Assembly: GCA_031277795.1 (NCBI GenBank)
Contig: JAITLQ010000004.1
Location: 165,783 to 229,782, forward strand
Reading direction: 5' to 3'
Origin: Arthrobacter sp.
Lineage (GTDB): Bacteria; Actinomycetota; Actinomycetes; Actinomycetales; Micrococcaceae
DNA: 64,000 nt
The notes under the pieces were generated by a model, which saw nothing but the letters and a program-made list of their open reading frames with translations, was not told where the DNA came from and did not search any database. The position numbers and the translations under genes were made by a program. Below are positions 40,123-49,491 of this stretch, piece after piece. The first letter of the stretch is position 1, and each line of letters opens with the position of its first letter.

Positions 40123-42450
40123 ATGTCCATTGCACGCACTCCAGCCACCGGGCGGCCTCCCGCCGGCGTGGACCCGAAGATTCTGGAGCAGGAGGCGCGC
40201 CGCCGCACCCCGCTGCGCATCGCGATCTGGGTGGCCATCTCGCTGCTCGGCGCCGTGGCCTGGGCTGCCCTGGCCCTGAACCGCGGCGAGAGCATCAACG
40301 CCGTGTGGTTCGTCTTCGCTGCCGTCTGCACCTATCTCGTGGCCTACCGCTTCTACGCCAAGTTCATCGAGAACAAGCTGGTCAAGCCGGACGACTTCCG
40401 CGCCACCCCGGCCGAGGTCAAGGACAACGGCCAGGACTACATGCCAACCGACCGCCGCGTGCTCTTTGGGCATCACTTCGCGGCGATCGCCGGCGCCGGC
40501 CCGCTGGTCGGCCCCATCCTCGCGGCACAGATGGGCTACCTGCCCGGCACCATCTGGATCATCGTGGGCGTGGTGCTGGCCGGAGCGGTCCAGGACTACC
40601 TGGTCATGTTCTTCTCCATGCGCCGCGGCGGCCGTTCGCTCGGCCAGATGGCTCGCGAGGAGCTGGGCGTCATCGGCGGGACGGCCGCCATCATCGCCAC
40701 GATCCTCATCATGATCATCATTACCGCGATCCTGGCGCTCGTGGTCGTCAACTCCCTCGGCGAATCGGCGTGGGGCGTGTACTCGGTCGGCCTGACCATC
40801 CCGATCGCCCTGTTCATGGGCGTCTACCTGCGCTGGATCCGCCCGGGCAAGGTCATGGAGATCTCCGTGATCGGCTTCGTCCTGCTGCTCTTCGCGATCA
40901 TCTCCGGCCGCTGGGTCGCCGAGTCCGCGTGGGGCGCCGAGTTCTTCCACCTGAACAAGACCACGCTTGCGTGGGCCATCATCATCTACGGCTTCGTGGC
41001 CGCCGTGCTGCCGGTCTGGCTGCTACTGGCCCCGCGCGACTACCTCTCGACCTTCATGAAGATCGGCGTCATCGCGCTGCTGGCGATCGCCATCTTGGTG
41101 GTGCACCCCAACCTCGAGGTGCCCAAGGTCTCCGACTTCGCCTTCCGCAGCGACGGCCCCGTTGTCTCGGGTCAGCTCTTCCCGTTCCTCTTCGTCACCA
41201 TCGCGTGCGGCGCTCTCTCCGGTTTCCACGCGCTCATCTCCTCCGGCACCACGCCCAAGCTGGTCCAGAAGGAACGCCAGACCCGCTTCCTCGGCTACGG
41301 CGGCATGCTCATGGAGTCCTTCGTGGCGATCATGGCCCTCGTGGCGGCGCTGTCGATCGACCGCGGCATCTACTTCGCCATGAACTCCTCGGTGGCCGCC
41401 ACGGGCGGCACGGTCGAGGGGGCCGTGGCCTTCGTGAACTCGCTCGGCCTGACGGGCGTGGGCGTCAACGCGCAGGAGCTCACCGATCTGGCGGCCAACG
41501 TGGGCGAGACGAGCATCGTCTCCCGCACGGGCGGCGCCCCCACCCTGGCCGTCGGCATCGCGCACATCATGCAGCAGTGGTTCGGCGGCACGGCCATGAT
41601 GGGCTTCTGGTACCACTTCGCCATCATGTTCGAGGCGCTCTTCATCCTGACGGCCGTCGACGCCGGCACGCGCGTGGCCCGCTTCATGCTCCAGGACGCC
41701 GTGGGCAACTTCATCCCGAAGTTCAAGGACACCTCGTGGAAGCTCGGCTCCTGGATCGCCACGGCGATCATGGTGGCCGGCTGGGGGTACATCCTCATCC
41801 TCGGGGTGACCGATCCGCTCGGCGGCATCAATACCTTCTTCCCGCTCTTCGGCGTCTCCAACCAGCTGCTCGCGGCCATCGCCCTCGCGGTGGTCATGGC
41901 GATCGTGGCTAAGCGCGGTCAGCTCAAGTACCTCTGGATCGTGGCGTTGCCGCTGGCCTTCACCGTGGTCGTCACCACCGCCGCGTCGTGGCAGAAGATC
42001 TTCTCCCCGCTGCCCTCGGTGGGCTACTGGGCGCAGAACGCCGCCTACCGCCAGGCCTTGGCCGACGGCAAGACCAGCTTCGGCGCGGCCAAGGACACCG
42101 CCGCCATGGAAGCGGTGGTCCGCAACACCACGGTGCAGGGCACCCTGTCCATCGTGTTCCTCGTGCTGACGCTCACCGTCGTGGTCGCGGCCGTGGTGGT
42201 CACGCTGCGCCAGGTCAAGGCCCCGCAGGGCGACACGACCGAGGACCCGTTCGTGCCCTCGAAGATCTTTGCCCCGGCCGGGCTCATGCCCACGGCGGCG
42301 GAGAAGGAACTCGAGGGGCAGTGGGCGGCCCATGAGGCCGGGGTACTGGTGCCCGACGTCGCCGGCTCGGCTTCGGCGCACGGCTCGCGTTCCGTCGGGC
42401 ACGGCAGCGGTGGTGCCACGGACCAGAACGACGCCGCGGGGGAGCGGTGA
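40123..42450 (+). CDS. cstA: Carbon starvation protein CstA (pyruvate/peptide transporter)
   Basis: 775 residues from ATG 40123, with GAGGAGG 8 nt upstream; the ATG at 40069 has no site. Polytopic membrane protein with about 16-18 hydrophobic segments and CstA-family signatures: DYMPTDRRVLFGHHFAAIAGAGPLVGP split over the first loop, AQMGYLPG, the RRGGRSLGQ loop, FHALISSGTTPKL and TAVDAGTRVARFMLQD. In E. coli CstA and its paralogue BtsT take up pyruvate, and CstA was linked to peptide use in starvation. The next gene overlaps by 4 bp and encodes the small YbdD-type partner needed for activity. Confidence 0.96.
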   Translation: MSIARTPATGRPPAGVDPKILEQEARRRTPLRIAIWVAISLLGAVAWAALALNRGESINAVWFVFAAVCTYLVAYRFYAKFIENKLVKPDDFRATPAEVKDNGQDYMPTDRRVLFGHHFAAIAGAGPLVGPILAAQMGYLPGTIWIIVGVVLAGAVQDYLVMFFSMRRGGRSLGQMAREELGVIGGTAAIIATILIMIIITAILALVVVNSLGESAWGVYSVGLTIPIALFMGVYLRWIRPGKVMEISVIGFVLLLFAIISGRWVAESAWGAEFFHLNKTTLAWAIIIYGFVAAVLPVWLLLAPRDYLSTFMKIGVIALLAIAILVVHPNLEVPKVSDFAFRSDGPVVSGQLFPFLFVTIACGALSGFHALISSGTTPKLVQKERQTRFLGYGGMLMESFVAIMALVAALSIDRGIYFAMNSSVAATGGTVEGAVAFVNSLGLTGVGVNAQELTDLAANVGETSIVSRTGGAPTLAVGIAHIMQQWFGGTAMMGFWYHFAIMFEALFILTAVDAGTRVARFMLQDAVGNFIPKFKDTSWKLGSWIATAIMVAGWGYILILGVTDPLGGINTFFPLFGVSNQLLAAIALAVVMAIVAKRGQLKYLWIVALPLAFTVVVTTAASWQKIFSPLPSVGYWAQNAAYRQALADGKTSFGAAKDTAAMEAVVRNTTVQGTLSIVFLVLTLTVVVAAVVVTLRQVKAPQGDTTEDPFVPSKIFAPAGLMPTAAEKELEGQWAAHEAGVLVPDVAGSASAHGSRSVGHGSGGATDQNDAAGER

Positions 42451-42671
42451 GCTCCGTATCCCCGGCCCCGCGCCGGGAGGCGCGGGGCCCGCTGACCTGG
42501 CTGCGCGGCGTCGGGCGCTATCTGAACGGCGTGCTGGGTGGCGATCGTTACGCGCGTTACCTCGAGTTTCACGCCCGCCACCACGCCGGCACCGCACCGC
42601 TGAGCGAGCGCGAGTATTGGCGGGCCTACCACGCCCATCAGGACGCGCATCCGGAGGGGCGCTGCTGCTGA
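42447..42671 (+). CDS. YbdD/YjiX family small protein (DUF466), CstA partner
   Basis: 74 residues from a GTG overlapping the cstA stop (GTGA). Contains the family pattern YLNGVLGGDRYARYLEFHARHHAGT and SEREYWRAYHAHQD, ending in RCC. In enterobacteria such proteins are encoded next to CstA and BtsT and are required for pyruvate transport. The coupling here supports the same role. Confidence 0.93.
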   Translation: MSSVSPAPRREARGPLTWLRGVGRYLNGVLGGDRYARYLEFHARHHAGTAPLSEREYWRAYHAHQDAHPEGRCC

Positions 42672-42689
42672 AGTGCTCGAAAAGAAGAC

Positions 42690-42718
42690 ACGGGAGGGCC
42701 GGGGATCGGCCCTCCCGT
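42690..42718 (+). terminator. Terminator of cstA unit
   Basis: 11-bp stem acgggagggcc with its complement, 19 nt after the stop codon. Confidence 0.75.
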
Positions 42719-42789
42719 GGCGCTTTCGCGGTAGTTTGGTCCATCCGAGTGATGAGGGGCATCACGCGGTTCACGCCGAAGGGACCATC

Positions 42790-45700
42790 GTGCACGACGA
42801 GAGCAATCTGACCACCGGGAGGGCGCGCCGCGTGCTCGGCGAGCGACTCCGCCCGGAGATCTACGGGGAGCGCGTCCAGCTGTCGCTGGAGGCCGCCGAA
42901 CTGCCGGGCGAGCCCATCGCCCCGGCCGAGGGACCCGGGCTCGACTACGCGCCGTTTGAGCTGGGATCCGCGTGGGGCCCGGCCTGGGGCACCACGTGGT
43001 TCCGCCTGCGCGGCACCGTGCCCGCCGGCTGGGAGGGGCTGGAGTACGAGGGCGTGGTCGACCTCGGCTTCGATGCCGACACCCCCGGCTTCCAGTGCGA
43101 GGCGCTCGTGTACCGCCCCGACGTCACGCCGGTGAAGGCCCTGAACCCGCGCAACCAGTGGATCCCCATCGAGGCGGCCCCGGGCGGTTCGGTTGAGCTC
43201 TACCTCGAGGCGGCCTCCAACCCGATCCTGCTGGAGAAGCACCCCTTCCTGCCCACGCAGCAGGGCGACGTCACGACCGCCTCGCGCGCCCCGCTCTACC
43301 GCCTGGCGCGCGCCGAGTTGGCGGTCCGCCGGCCCGAGGTCGCCGCCCTGGTGGAGGACCTCGACCTGCTCCTGCAGCTGCAGGAGCAGCAGCCGGCTGG
43401 CCCGCTGCGCGCCGTCATGCTGGAGAGCATCGACCGCGCCCTCGACGTGCTGCTGCTCGATGACATCGCCGGGACCGCGGCCGCCGCGCGCGCCGAGCTC
43501 GCTCCAGTGCTGGCCGCGCACGGCGGGCAGGTGCGCCATCTCCTGGCCGCGATCGGCCACTCCCACATCGACACGGCGTGGCTCTGGCCGCAGCGCGAGA
43601 CGATCCGCAAGGTCGCCCGCACCATGTCCAGCATGACCACGCTGCTGGAGCTGGACCCGGAGTTCCGCTTCGGCATGTCCTCCGCCCAGCAGTACGCGTG
43701 GCTCAAGGAACACCGGCCCGAGGTCTACGCGCGGGTCAAGGCCGCGGTGGCCGAGGGGCGGTTCGAACCCCTCGGCGGCATGTGGGTCGAGTCGGACACC
43801 GTCATGCCCTCCGGCGAGGCCATGGTCCGCCAGTTCCTGGAGGGGCAGCGCTTCTTCGAGGAGGAGTTCGGCAAGCGCTCGCGCGGCGTCTGGCTCCCGG
43901 ACTCCTTTGGCTACTCGCCCGCCCTGCCCCAGCTCATCCGCCGGGCGGGCTTCGAGTGGTTCTTCACGCAGAAGATCTCCTGGAACCAGGTCAACACCTT
44001 CCCGCACCACACCTTCTTCTGGGAGGGGATCGACGGCTCCCGCGTCCTGACCCACTTCCCGCCCATGGACACCTACAACGCCCAGCTGCTGGGCGAGGAG
44101 CTCTCCCGCGCCGAGCGGCAGTTCCGCGACGCCCGGCGCGCGAGCGGCTCCATCGCCCCCGTGGGCTGGGGCGACGGCGGCGGCGGAACCACGCGCGAGA
44201 TGCTCGAGCGCGTCAAGCGCCTCGGCGACCTCGACGGCGCGCCCAAAGTGCGCTGGGAGTCCCCGGACGAGTTCTTCGAGCGCACGGCCGCCGAGGTGCC
44301 GGACGCCCCGGTGTGGGTGGGGGAGCTCTACCTCGAGCTGCACCGCGCCGTCACCACGAGCCAGCACCACACCAAGGCGGGCAACCGGCGCAGCGAGCAC
44401 CTGCTCGTGGAGGCCGAGTGGTGGGCCACCGCCGCGTGGATCCGCGCGGGGGTTGAGTACCCGCACGAGGAGATGCAGGAGCTCTGGCGGATCGTCCTGA
44501 CGCACCAGTTCCACGACATCCTTCCGGGGACCTCGATCGCCTGGGTGCACCGCGAGGCCGTGGCGACGTACGCCGAGGTGGCCCGCCGGCTGCAGGCGAT
44601 CATCGAGGCCTCGCTCGCCGCCCTGGCGGGGGAGGGCTCGCTTCAGCTCAGCGCCAACCCCACGTCCTTCTCCTCCGACGGCGTGGCTCCCGGCGCCATC
44701 GCGGGGGCGCTCGAGTATCCCTCCACCTCCTCCGTGCGCGAGGCCGGCGGCGTGACGTACCTCGAGAACGATCACGTGAGCTTCGGCTTCGACGCCGCCG
44801 GCCTGCTGGTGCACGCTGTGGACCTGAGCACGGGGCGCGACTACGCCGTGCCCGGCCGTCCGGGCAACCTCTTCCAGCTGCATCAGGACTTCCCCAACCA
44901 GTGGGATGCCTGGGACGTCGACCGCTTCTACCGCGAGACCGTCACCGATCTGCTGGAGGTCAGCGAGCTGCGGGCGTGGGAGGAGGACGGCGCCGCGCAC
45001 CTGCGCTTGAGCCGCACGTTCGGTGACTCGAGCCTCTCGCAGACGTTCACGCTGCGGCCCTCCGAGACCGCCGTGCGCGTGCGGCAGCGGACCGAGTGGA
45101 ACGAGCGGGAGAAGTTCCTGAAGCTCGCCTTCCCCTTGGCCGTGTGGGCCAAGGAGTCGGTGGCGGAGACGCAGTTCGGCTTTGCCGGGCGCCCCACGCA
45201 CGTGAACACCTCGTGGGAGAACGCCAAGTTCGAGACGTCGATGCAGCGCTGGGTCATGGTCCCCGACCGCGACGGCGCCGTGGCCCTGGCCAACGACTCG
45301 AGCTACGGTTTCGACGTCACGCGCGATGTGCTCGACGGCGCGGGCGTGGTCACCACCCTGCGGCTCTCGGTGCTGCGCGCCCCGCGCTACCCGGATCCGG
45401 AGACGGACCGCGGCATCCACGAGCACGGCTACGCGCTGCAGCTGGGCGGCACGGAGCTCACGGCCACGGAGCTGGCCCACGAGCTCAACGCCCCGCGCCG
45501 CGCGCTCACGGGGGCGCGGGCCGTGGCGCCGCTCGTCACCGTGGGCGGCGAGGGCGTGCTGCTCGACGCCGTGAAGCCCGCAGCCGACCGCTCGGGGGAC
45601 CTCATCGTGCGCGTGCACGAGGCGACGGGCCACCACGCGGCGGCCGAGGTGCGCCTCGACGTCCCGTTCGCCTCCGTCGCCGAGGTCTCGCTGCTCGAGG

Positions 45701-45795
45701 ATGCGCCCCAGCCGGTCCAGGTGGGGGAGGACGGCGCCGTGCGCCTCGGCCTCACGCCCCTCTCCGTGCGCACCTTGCGCTTCGTGCTCGCCTGA
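42790..45795 (+). CDS. GH38 alpha-mannosidase
   Basis: 1001 residues from a GTG at 42790 with GAAGGGA 5 nt upstream; the frame is open a little further but without a site. No signal peptide, so cytosolic. GH38 landmarks: zinc site GHSHIDTAWLWP, RFGMSSAQQYAWLKE, GGMWVESDTVMPSGE, the nucleophile Asp in WLPDSFGYSP, and HTFFWEGIDGSRVLTHFPP. The C-terminal beta-rich domains (from about 660) are of normal length. It releases alpha-mannose from glycans or imported oligosaccharides. Possible link to cstA is only positional, since a terminator lies between them. Confidence 0.96.
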   Translation: MHDESNLTTGRARRVLGERLRPEIYGERVQLSLEAAELPGEPIAPAEGPGLDYAPFELGSAWGPAWGTTWFRLRGTVPAGWEGLEYEGVVDLGFDADTPGFQCEALVYRPDVTPVKALNPRNQWIPIEAAPGGSVELYLEAASNPILLEKHPFLPTQQGDVTTASRAPLYRLARAELAVRRPEVAALVEDLDLLLQLQEQQPAGPLRAVMLESIDRALDVLLLDDIAGTAAAARAELAPVLAAHGGQVRHLLAAIGHSHIDTAWLWPQRETIRKVARTMSSMTTLLELDPEFRFGMSSAQQYAWLKEHRPEVYARVKAAVAEGRFEPLGGMWVESDTVMPSGEAMVRQFLEGQRFFEEEFGKRSRGVWLPDSFGYSPALPQLIRRAGFEWFFTQKISWNQVNTFPHHTFFWEGIDGSRVLTHFPPMDTYNAQLLGEELSRAERQFRDARRASGSIAPVGWGDGGGGTTREMLERVKRLGDLDGAPKVRWESPDEFFERTAAEVPDAPVWVGELYLELHRAVTTSQHHTKAGNRRSEHLLVEAEWWATAAWIRAGVEYPHEEMQELWRIVLTHQFHDILPGTSIAWVHREAVATYAEVARRLQAIIEASLAALAGEGSLQLSANPTSFSSDGVAPGAIAGALEYPSTSSVREAGGVTYLENDHVSFGFDAAGLLVHAVDLSTGRDYAVPGRPGNLFQLHQDFPNQWDAWDVDRFYRETVTDLLEVSELRAWEEDGAAHLRLSRTFGDSSLSQTFTLRPSETAVRVRQRTEWNEREKFLKLAFPLAVWAKESVAETQFGFAGRPTHVNTSWENAKFETSMQRWVMVPDRDGAVALANDSSYGFDVTRDVLDGAGVVTTLRLSVLRAPRYPDPETDRGIHEHGYALQLGGTELTATELAHELNAPRRALTGARAVAPLVTVGGEGVLLDAVKPAADRSGDLIVRVHEATGHHAAAEVRLDVPFASVAEVSLLEDAPQPVQVGEDGAVRLGLTPLSVRTLRFVLA

Positions 45796-45797
45796 AC

Positions 45798-45836
45798 CGC
45801 GCGGCGTCGGGCAGGCCAAGGGCCCGACGCCGCGCG
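45798..45836 (+). terminator. Terminator of the alpha-mannosidase gene
   Basis: Perfect 15-bp stem (cgcgcggcgtcgggc and its complement) with a 9-nt loop, directly after the stop codon. Confidence 0.85.
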
Positions 45837-45897
45837 GCTGGGCCCACGGCCGCCGGCGCCACGTGGGATTGCGTGACGCGGCTGTAGGCTAATGGAC

Positions 45898-46332
45898 ATG
45901 GGTCTCTTTTCTGGGTTGCGTGGTTCTCGCTCCGAGGACCGCGCGCTGGGGCTCGGCCTGTGGCGCGTTGACCACGACCGCTTCCGTCGGGCCATCGATC
46001 GCTTCCACCAGGTGCTCGAGGGCACCGAGGACGACGCCCTGTACGCCCTGTTGCTCCCGCAGGCCGACCGGCTCGGCGAGCTCGTGGCGCGCGTGCGCGT
46101 CGTGTGCGAGCGCGGACACCGCGAACATCCGGTGGACGGCACCGACGTGCCAGGAGCGGTGGAGCCGGTGCACCGGGCGCTCTCCCGGGCCGCCAACGAC
46201 GCCGCGACGGCGGCCCAGGCCGCGGCGATGTCGCGCTTCGAGGCGGACCCGGCGGCCGTGCTGGCCACCGTGGCCCGCCGCGTCGACACCGTCGAGGCCC
46301 GGGTCGCCGACGCGGAGCGCGCCTGGCAATGA
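45898..46332 (+). CDS. Small hypothetical helical protein
   Basis: 144 residues from the ATG at 45898. An ATG 6 nt earlier is possible, but TAGGCT lies so that transcription should begin at 45897-45898, making the second ATG the leaderless start. Starts MGLFSGLRGS. The body is helix-rich: RFRRAIDRFHQVLEGTEDDALYA split by charged turns, QADRLGELVARVRVVCERG, and an Ala-rich C-terminal helix VARRVDTVEARVADAERAW that could form a coiled coil. No known motif. It precedes the aldo/keto reductase by 12 nt and could be read with it. Confidence 0.75.
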   Translation: MGLFSGLRGSRSEDRALGLGLWRVDHDRFRRAIDRFHQVLEGTEDDALYALLLPQADRLGELVARVRVVCERGHREHPVDGTDVPGAVEPVHRALSRAANDAATAAQAAAMSRFEADPAAVLATVARRVDTVEARVADAERAWQ

Positions 46333-46344
46333 CAGGATGGGGGC

Positions 46345-47190
46345 ATGAGCGATCTCATTTCCCCCGAACTGACGTTTAACGACGGCCTCAGCATCCCGCA
46401 GCTCGGCTACGGCGTGTGGCAGGTCAAGGACGACGTGGCCGAGGACGTGGTGCAGCAGGCGCTGGCCGCCGGTTACCGCCACATCGACACCGCCGCGATC
46501 TACGGCAACGAGGCCGGCGTGGGCCGCGCCCTCGCCGCCACCGAGGTGCCCCGTGAGGACATCTTCGTCACCACCAAGGTGTGGAACTCCGAGCAGGGCT
46601 ACGAGAAGACCCTCGCGGCCTTCGATGTGTCGATGCAGAAGCTGGGCCTCGACACCCTCGATTGCTACCTGATCCACTGGCTGCAGCCCAAGCGCGGCAC
46701 CTACGTCGACACCTGGAAGGCGCTCGTCGAGCTGCAGAAGCAGGGCCGCGTCAAGACGATCGGCGTGTGCAACTTCACCGCGCAGGCTCTGGATGAGCTG
46801 ATCGAGGCCACGGGCGTCACGCCCGCCATGCTGCAGATCGAGACCCACCCGTACTTCCCGCAGAACGAGCTGCGCGCCTACTGCGCCGACAAGGGCATCC
46901 TGCACGAGGCCTGGTCCCCGCTGGGCAACGGCAGCGGCCTGCTCGAGGAGCCGGTGCTGGCCGAGATCGGCGCCCGGATCGGCGCGACCCCGGCCCAGGT
47001 GGTCCTGGCCTGGCACCGCCAGCGCGGTTCCGTGGTGATCCCCAAGTCCGTCACGCCCTCGCGCATCGTGGAGAACTACGAGTCGCTGGCCGTGACGCTC
47101 TCCGACGCCGATCTGGCGCTCGTGGACGGCCTGGATCGCGGCGCGGAGGGGCGCATCGCCTCGGACCCGGCCGAGGCCGACTTCGCCTGA
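46345..47190 (+). CDS. Aldo/keto reductase (2,5-diketo-D-gluconate reductase type)
   Basis: 281 residues. NADPH-dependent reduction of small carbonyl compounds in the cytosol. The AKR tetrad is complete: Asp48 and Tyr53 (HIDTAAIYGNE), Lys78 (VTTKVW), His111 (CYLIHWLQP). Further signatures LGYGVWQV, IGVCNF and the cofactor segment IPKSVTPSRIVEN are present. Closest to the AKR5 group, which includes DkgA/DkgB; the natural substrate is not evident. The hairpin repeat array begins 85 nt downstream. Confidence 0.95.
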   Translation: MSDLISPELTFNDGLSIPQLGYGVWQVKDDVAEDVVQQALAAGYRHIDTAAIYGNEAGVGRALAATEVPREDIFVTTKVWNSEQGYEKTLAAFDVSMQKLGLDTLDCYLIHWLQPKRGTYVDTWKALVELQKQGRVKTIGVCNFTAQALDELIEATGVTPAMLQIETHPYFPQNELRAYCADKGILHEAWSPLGNGSGLLEEPVLAEIGARIGATPAQVVLAWHRQRGSVVIPKSVTPSRIVENYESLAVTLSDADLALVDGLDRGAEGRIASDPAEADFA

Positions 47191-47274
47191 TCCTTGTGTT
47201 TGACGCGCCGCGGCGCGGTGCCGGCCCTCTTGAGGAGGTGTCGGCGCCGCGCCGCGGTGCTGTGCGGCCCGCTC

Positions 47275-47673
47275 GGTCCGCGTTTGGCTCATGTGGTCCG
47301 CGTATGGCTCGCCCCGGTGAGCCATACGCGGACCATGTGCTGAAGGGGACCGGGCCGCCGAGTGTGGGCGCGCTGCCGAGAGTCGCCGTGCGGGCCGCGA
47401 TGCGTCTTACGGGCCGCGATGCGCCGCGCGGGCCGGGTGGTCCGCGTTTGGCTCATGTGGTCCGCGTGTGGCTCGTCCCGGTGAGCCATACGCGGACCGT
47501 GTGCGGAGGGGGGCGTGGGGCGCCGAGTGTGGGCGCGCTGCCGAGAGGCGCCGAGCGGGCCGCGAGGCGCCGAGCGTGGGCGCGCCGCCGAGAGTCGCCG
47601 CGCGGGCCGGGTGGTCCGCGTTTGGCTCTTGTGGTCCGCGTGTGGCTCGCCCCGATGAGCCACACGCGGACCA
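47275..47673. repeat. Array of three hairpin-bearing tandem repeats, period 164-174 bp
   Basis: Each unit has a 16-base arm ggtccgcgtttggctc, a second direct copy of it, and then its inverted copy gagccaNacgcggacc after 8 nt. Hairpins: 47294-47335, 47459-47498 and 47632-47673. The arms pair perfectly in unit 1 (A-T at the variable position) and unit 3 (G-C), and by G-T in unit 2. Spacers share gccgagtgtgggcgcgctgccgagag. Frames here stay open only through base bias and repeat content; no gene is supported in 47191-47699. Confidence 0.85.
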
Positions 47674-47699
47674 TCTGCCGAGACACTCGGAACACGCGA

Positions 47700-47730
47700 A
47701 AGGCCCGGAACCATCACGGTTCCGGGCCTT
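47700..47730 (-). terminator. Terminator of tRNA-Thr(CGT)
   Basis: Perfect 13-bp stem aaggcccggaacc with its complement, 6 nt downstream of the tRNA. Confidence 0.85.
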
Positions 47731-47735
47731 CGTTG

Positions 47736-47811
47736 TGGAGCCCCCTGCCAGAATCGAACTGGCGACCTTTTCATTACGAGTGAAACGCTCTACCGACTGA
47801 GCTAAGGAGGC
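47736..47811 (-). tRNA. tRNA-Thr (anticodon CGT)
   Basis: 76 nt including encoded CCA. Acceptor GCCTCCT/AGGGGGC (one G-T pair), anticodon loop CTCGTAA, T-loop GTTCGATTC. Confidence 0.93.
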
Positions 47812-47913
47812 CGGTGGTCCAAAGATCACCGTTTGTGGCGTTGCGGCCACAGGAGAAAACCTTACCGGGTGAAAAGCGCTTCGGTCAAAACGAGGTCACC
47901 CGGCGGCCCGCGC

Positions 47914-49491
47914 TCAGCAGCGCGTGCCTGCGGCCGGCAGCTCCCCTGAGAGCAGGTAGCCCTCCACGGCGGAGACCACGCACTGATTCGAGCGCCCATA
48001 CGCGGTGTGGCCCTCGCCCTCCCACGTCAACACCACCGAGTGCGGCAGCTGCCGCGAGAGCGCCTCCGCCCAGGCGTACGGCGTGGCCGGGTCCCCCGTC
48101 GTGCCCACGATGAGGATGGGGCTGAGGTCGCTGGCGGCCTTCAGGGCGCTCGGGGGCTCGGCGGCCTCGGTGGGCCACTGCGAGCAGGCGTCGTCGTAGC
48201 CCATGTACCGGCCGAAGAACGGTGCGGCCTTCTCGAAGGCCGCACCGCGCGCGAGGATCGCAGCGGGGTCCGCGGTGCCGCGCGAGTAGTCCTGGCAGTT
48301 GATGGCGGTGAACGCGTCGTTGGTGTTGGAGTAGCTGCCGTCCGCCGAGCGATCGTTGGACAGGTCGGCCAGCGACATCAGGTCGGTACCGTCCCGGTGC
48401 TCCACGGCAAAGGACAGGGCCTGGACGACGCGCGGTGCGTTGAGCGGCTCGTAGAGCGCCAGGAGGATCGCCTGCACGGCGTCGAATGCGGTCAGGACGC
48501 GGCCGTCGTCGAGCTCGAGGGGGCTGGTCTCCAGCCCGTGCACCCACGTGGTCAGCGCGGCCCGGGCCTCGGCCTCGGTGCCGCTGAAGGGGCAGTCATC
48601 CCCGGCCAGGCAGTCCTTGAGGAAGAGGTCAAGCGCGCGCTCGAACGCCTTCGCCTGGGCGGTGCCCACCGCGTCCGAATCGAGGGAGGGATCCATCGCC
48701 CCGTCCAGCACGAGCCGCCCCACCGTGGCGGGGAAGAGCTCGGCGTACGTGGCGCCGAGCTTGGTGCCGTAGGAGTAGCCGAGGTAGTTGAGCTTGGCGT
48801 CGCCGAGCACGGCGCGGATCAGGTCCAGGTCGCGCGCTGCGGTCTTGGTGTCCAGGTGCGCCAGCAGGCCGGCGGGCGAATTAGCCTCGCATGCGGCGGC
48901 GTAGGCGGCGGAGTCCTTCAGCAGGGCCTCGACGCCGGCCGTGTCGGAGGGGATGGAGGCGGCGGCGCGGCGCTGGTCGGTCTCCTGGCCGTCCAGGCAC
49001 TTCACGGCGGTGGACTGGCCCACCCCGCGCGGATCGAAGCCGACCACGGAATAGGCGGCGTTCACGTCCGCGCCCAGCACGTTGCCGCCGTTGCGGACGT
49101 ACTCCACGCCCGAGCCGCCGGGGCCGCCTGGGTTGACCAGGAGCGAGGCCGCCGCGGCATCGGAGCCCTTGGCCCGGATCAGGGCCAGCTGAATTTTTTC
49201 GCCGCCGGGCTGCTCGTAGTCAAGCGGGGCCTGCACGCTGGCGCACTCGAAGCCGTCGTTGCAGTTGTTCCACGTCACGTCCTGCGCGTACAGGCTCTCC
49301 AAGCCGGCCGGGGCCGGCGTGCTCGTGGCCGCCGCGGCGTCGGTGCTCGGGCCGGACGTCCCGGACGGGGTAGAGGGCGCTGTGCAGCCGGTGAGCAGGA
49401 GCCCGACGGCGGCCAGGCCGGCCGCGAAGGCGCGGATCCTGGCGCGCGGGGAGACGAAGGGGAGGGGGTGCGCTGGGCGCGGGGACGTCAC
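47914..49491 (-). CDS. TAP-like alpha/beta-hydrolase lipoprotein (S33 family peptidase)
   Basis: 525 residues from a GTG overlapping the holB stop (GTGA). Lipoprotein signal with lipobox LLTGC near residue 36, followed by a Ser/Thr/Pro linker. Alpha/beta-hydrolase domain with oxyanion NPGGPGGSG, DPRGVGQS and nucleophile GYSYGTKLG. A C-terminal TAP-like domain carries Asp (IVGTTGDPATPY) and His (EGEGHTAYG), with a characteristic Cys-containing end. Family members such as Streptomyces SlpD/SlpE and tripeptidyl aminopeptidase remove short peptides from N-termini outside the cell. Anchored on the outer face of the membrane. Confidence 0.93.
   Translation of the reverse strand: MTSPRPAHPLPFVSPRARIRAFAAGLAAVGLLLTGCTAPSTPSGTSGPSTDAAAATSTPAPAGLESLYAQDVTWNNCNDGFECASVQAPLDYEQPGGEKIQLALIRAKGSDAAAASLLVNPGGPGGSGVEYVRNGGNVLGADVNAAYSVVGFDPRGVGQSTAVKCLDGQETDQRRAAASIPSDTAGVEALLKDSAAYAAACEANSPAGLLAHLDTKTAARDLDLIRAVLGDAKLNYLGYSYGTKLGATYAELFPATVGRLVLDGAMDPSLDSDAVGTAQAKAFERALDLFLKDCLAGDDCPFSGTEAEARAALTTWVHGLETSPLELDDGRVLTAFDAVQAILLALYEPLNAPRVVQALSFAVEHRDGTDLMSLADLSNDRSADGSYSNTNDAFTAINCQDYSRGTADPAAILARGAAFEKAAPFFGRYMGYDDACSQWPTEAAEPPSALKAASDLSPILIVGTTGDPATPYAWAEALSRQLPHSVVLTWEGEGHTAYGRSNQCVVSAVEGYLLSGELPAAGTRC

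Noticed and set aside
41023..45819. Open frame of about 1600 codons on the minus strand across cstA and the alpha-mannosidase gene
   Set aside because: It is fully antisense to two well-recognised genes, its protein is Arg/His/Gly/Leu-biased without any motif, and it has no ribosome site. High-GC codon bias keeps the opposite frame free of stops.
47275..47673. CRISPR array
   Set aside because: Units are about 165-175 bp with internal hairpins and partly repeated spacers, not 25-40 bp repeats with unique spacers, and no cas gene is nearby.
47196..47850. Several open frames through the hairpin repeat array
   Set aside because: Both strands and several frames are open because the units lack stops; the predicted proteins are just repeated Arg/Ala/His-rich strings. 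No start signal or homology.
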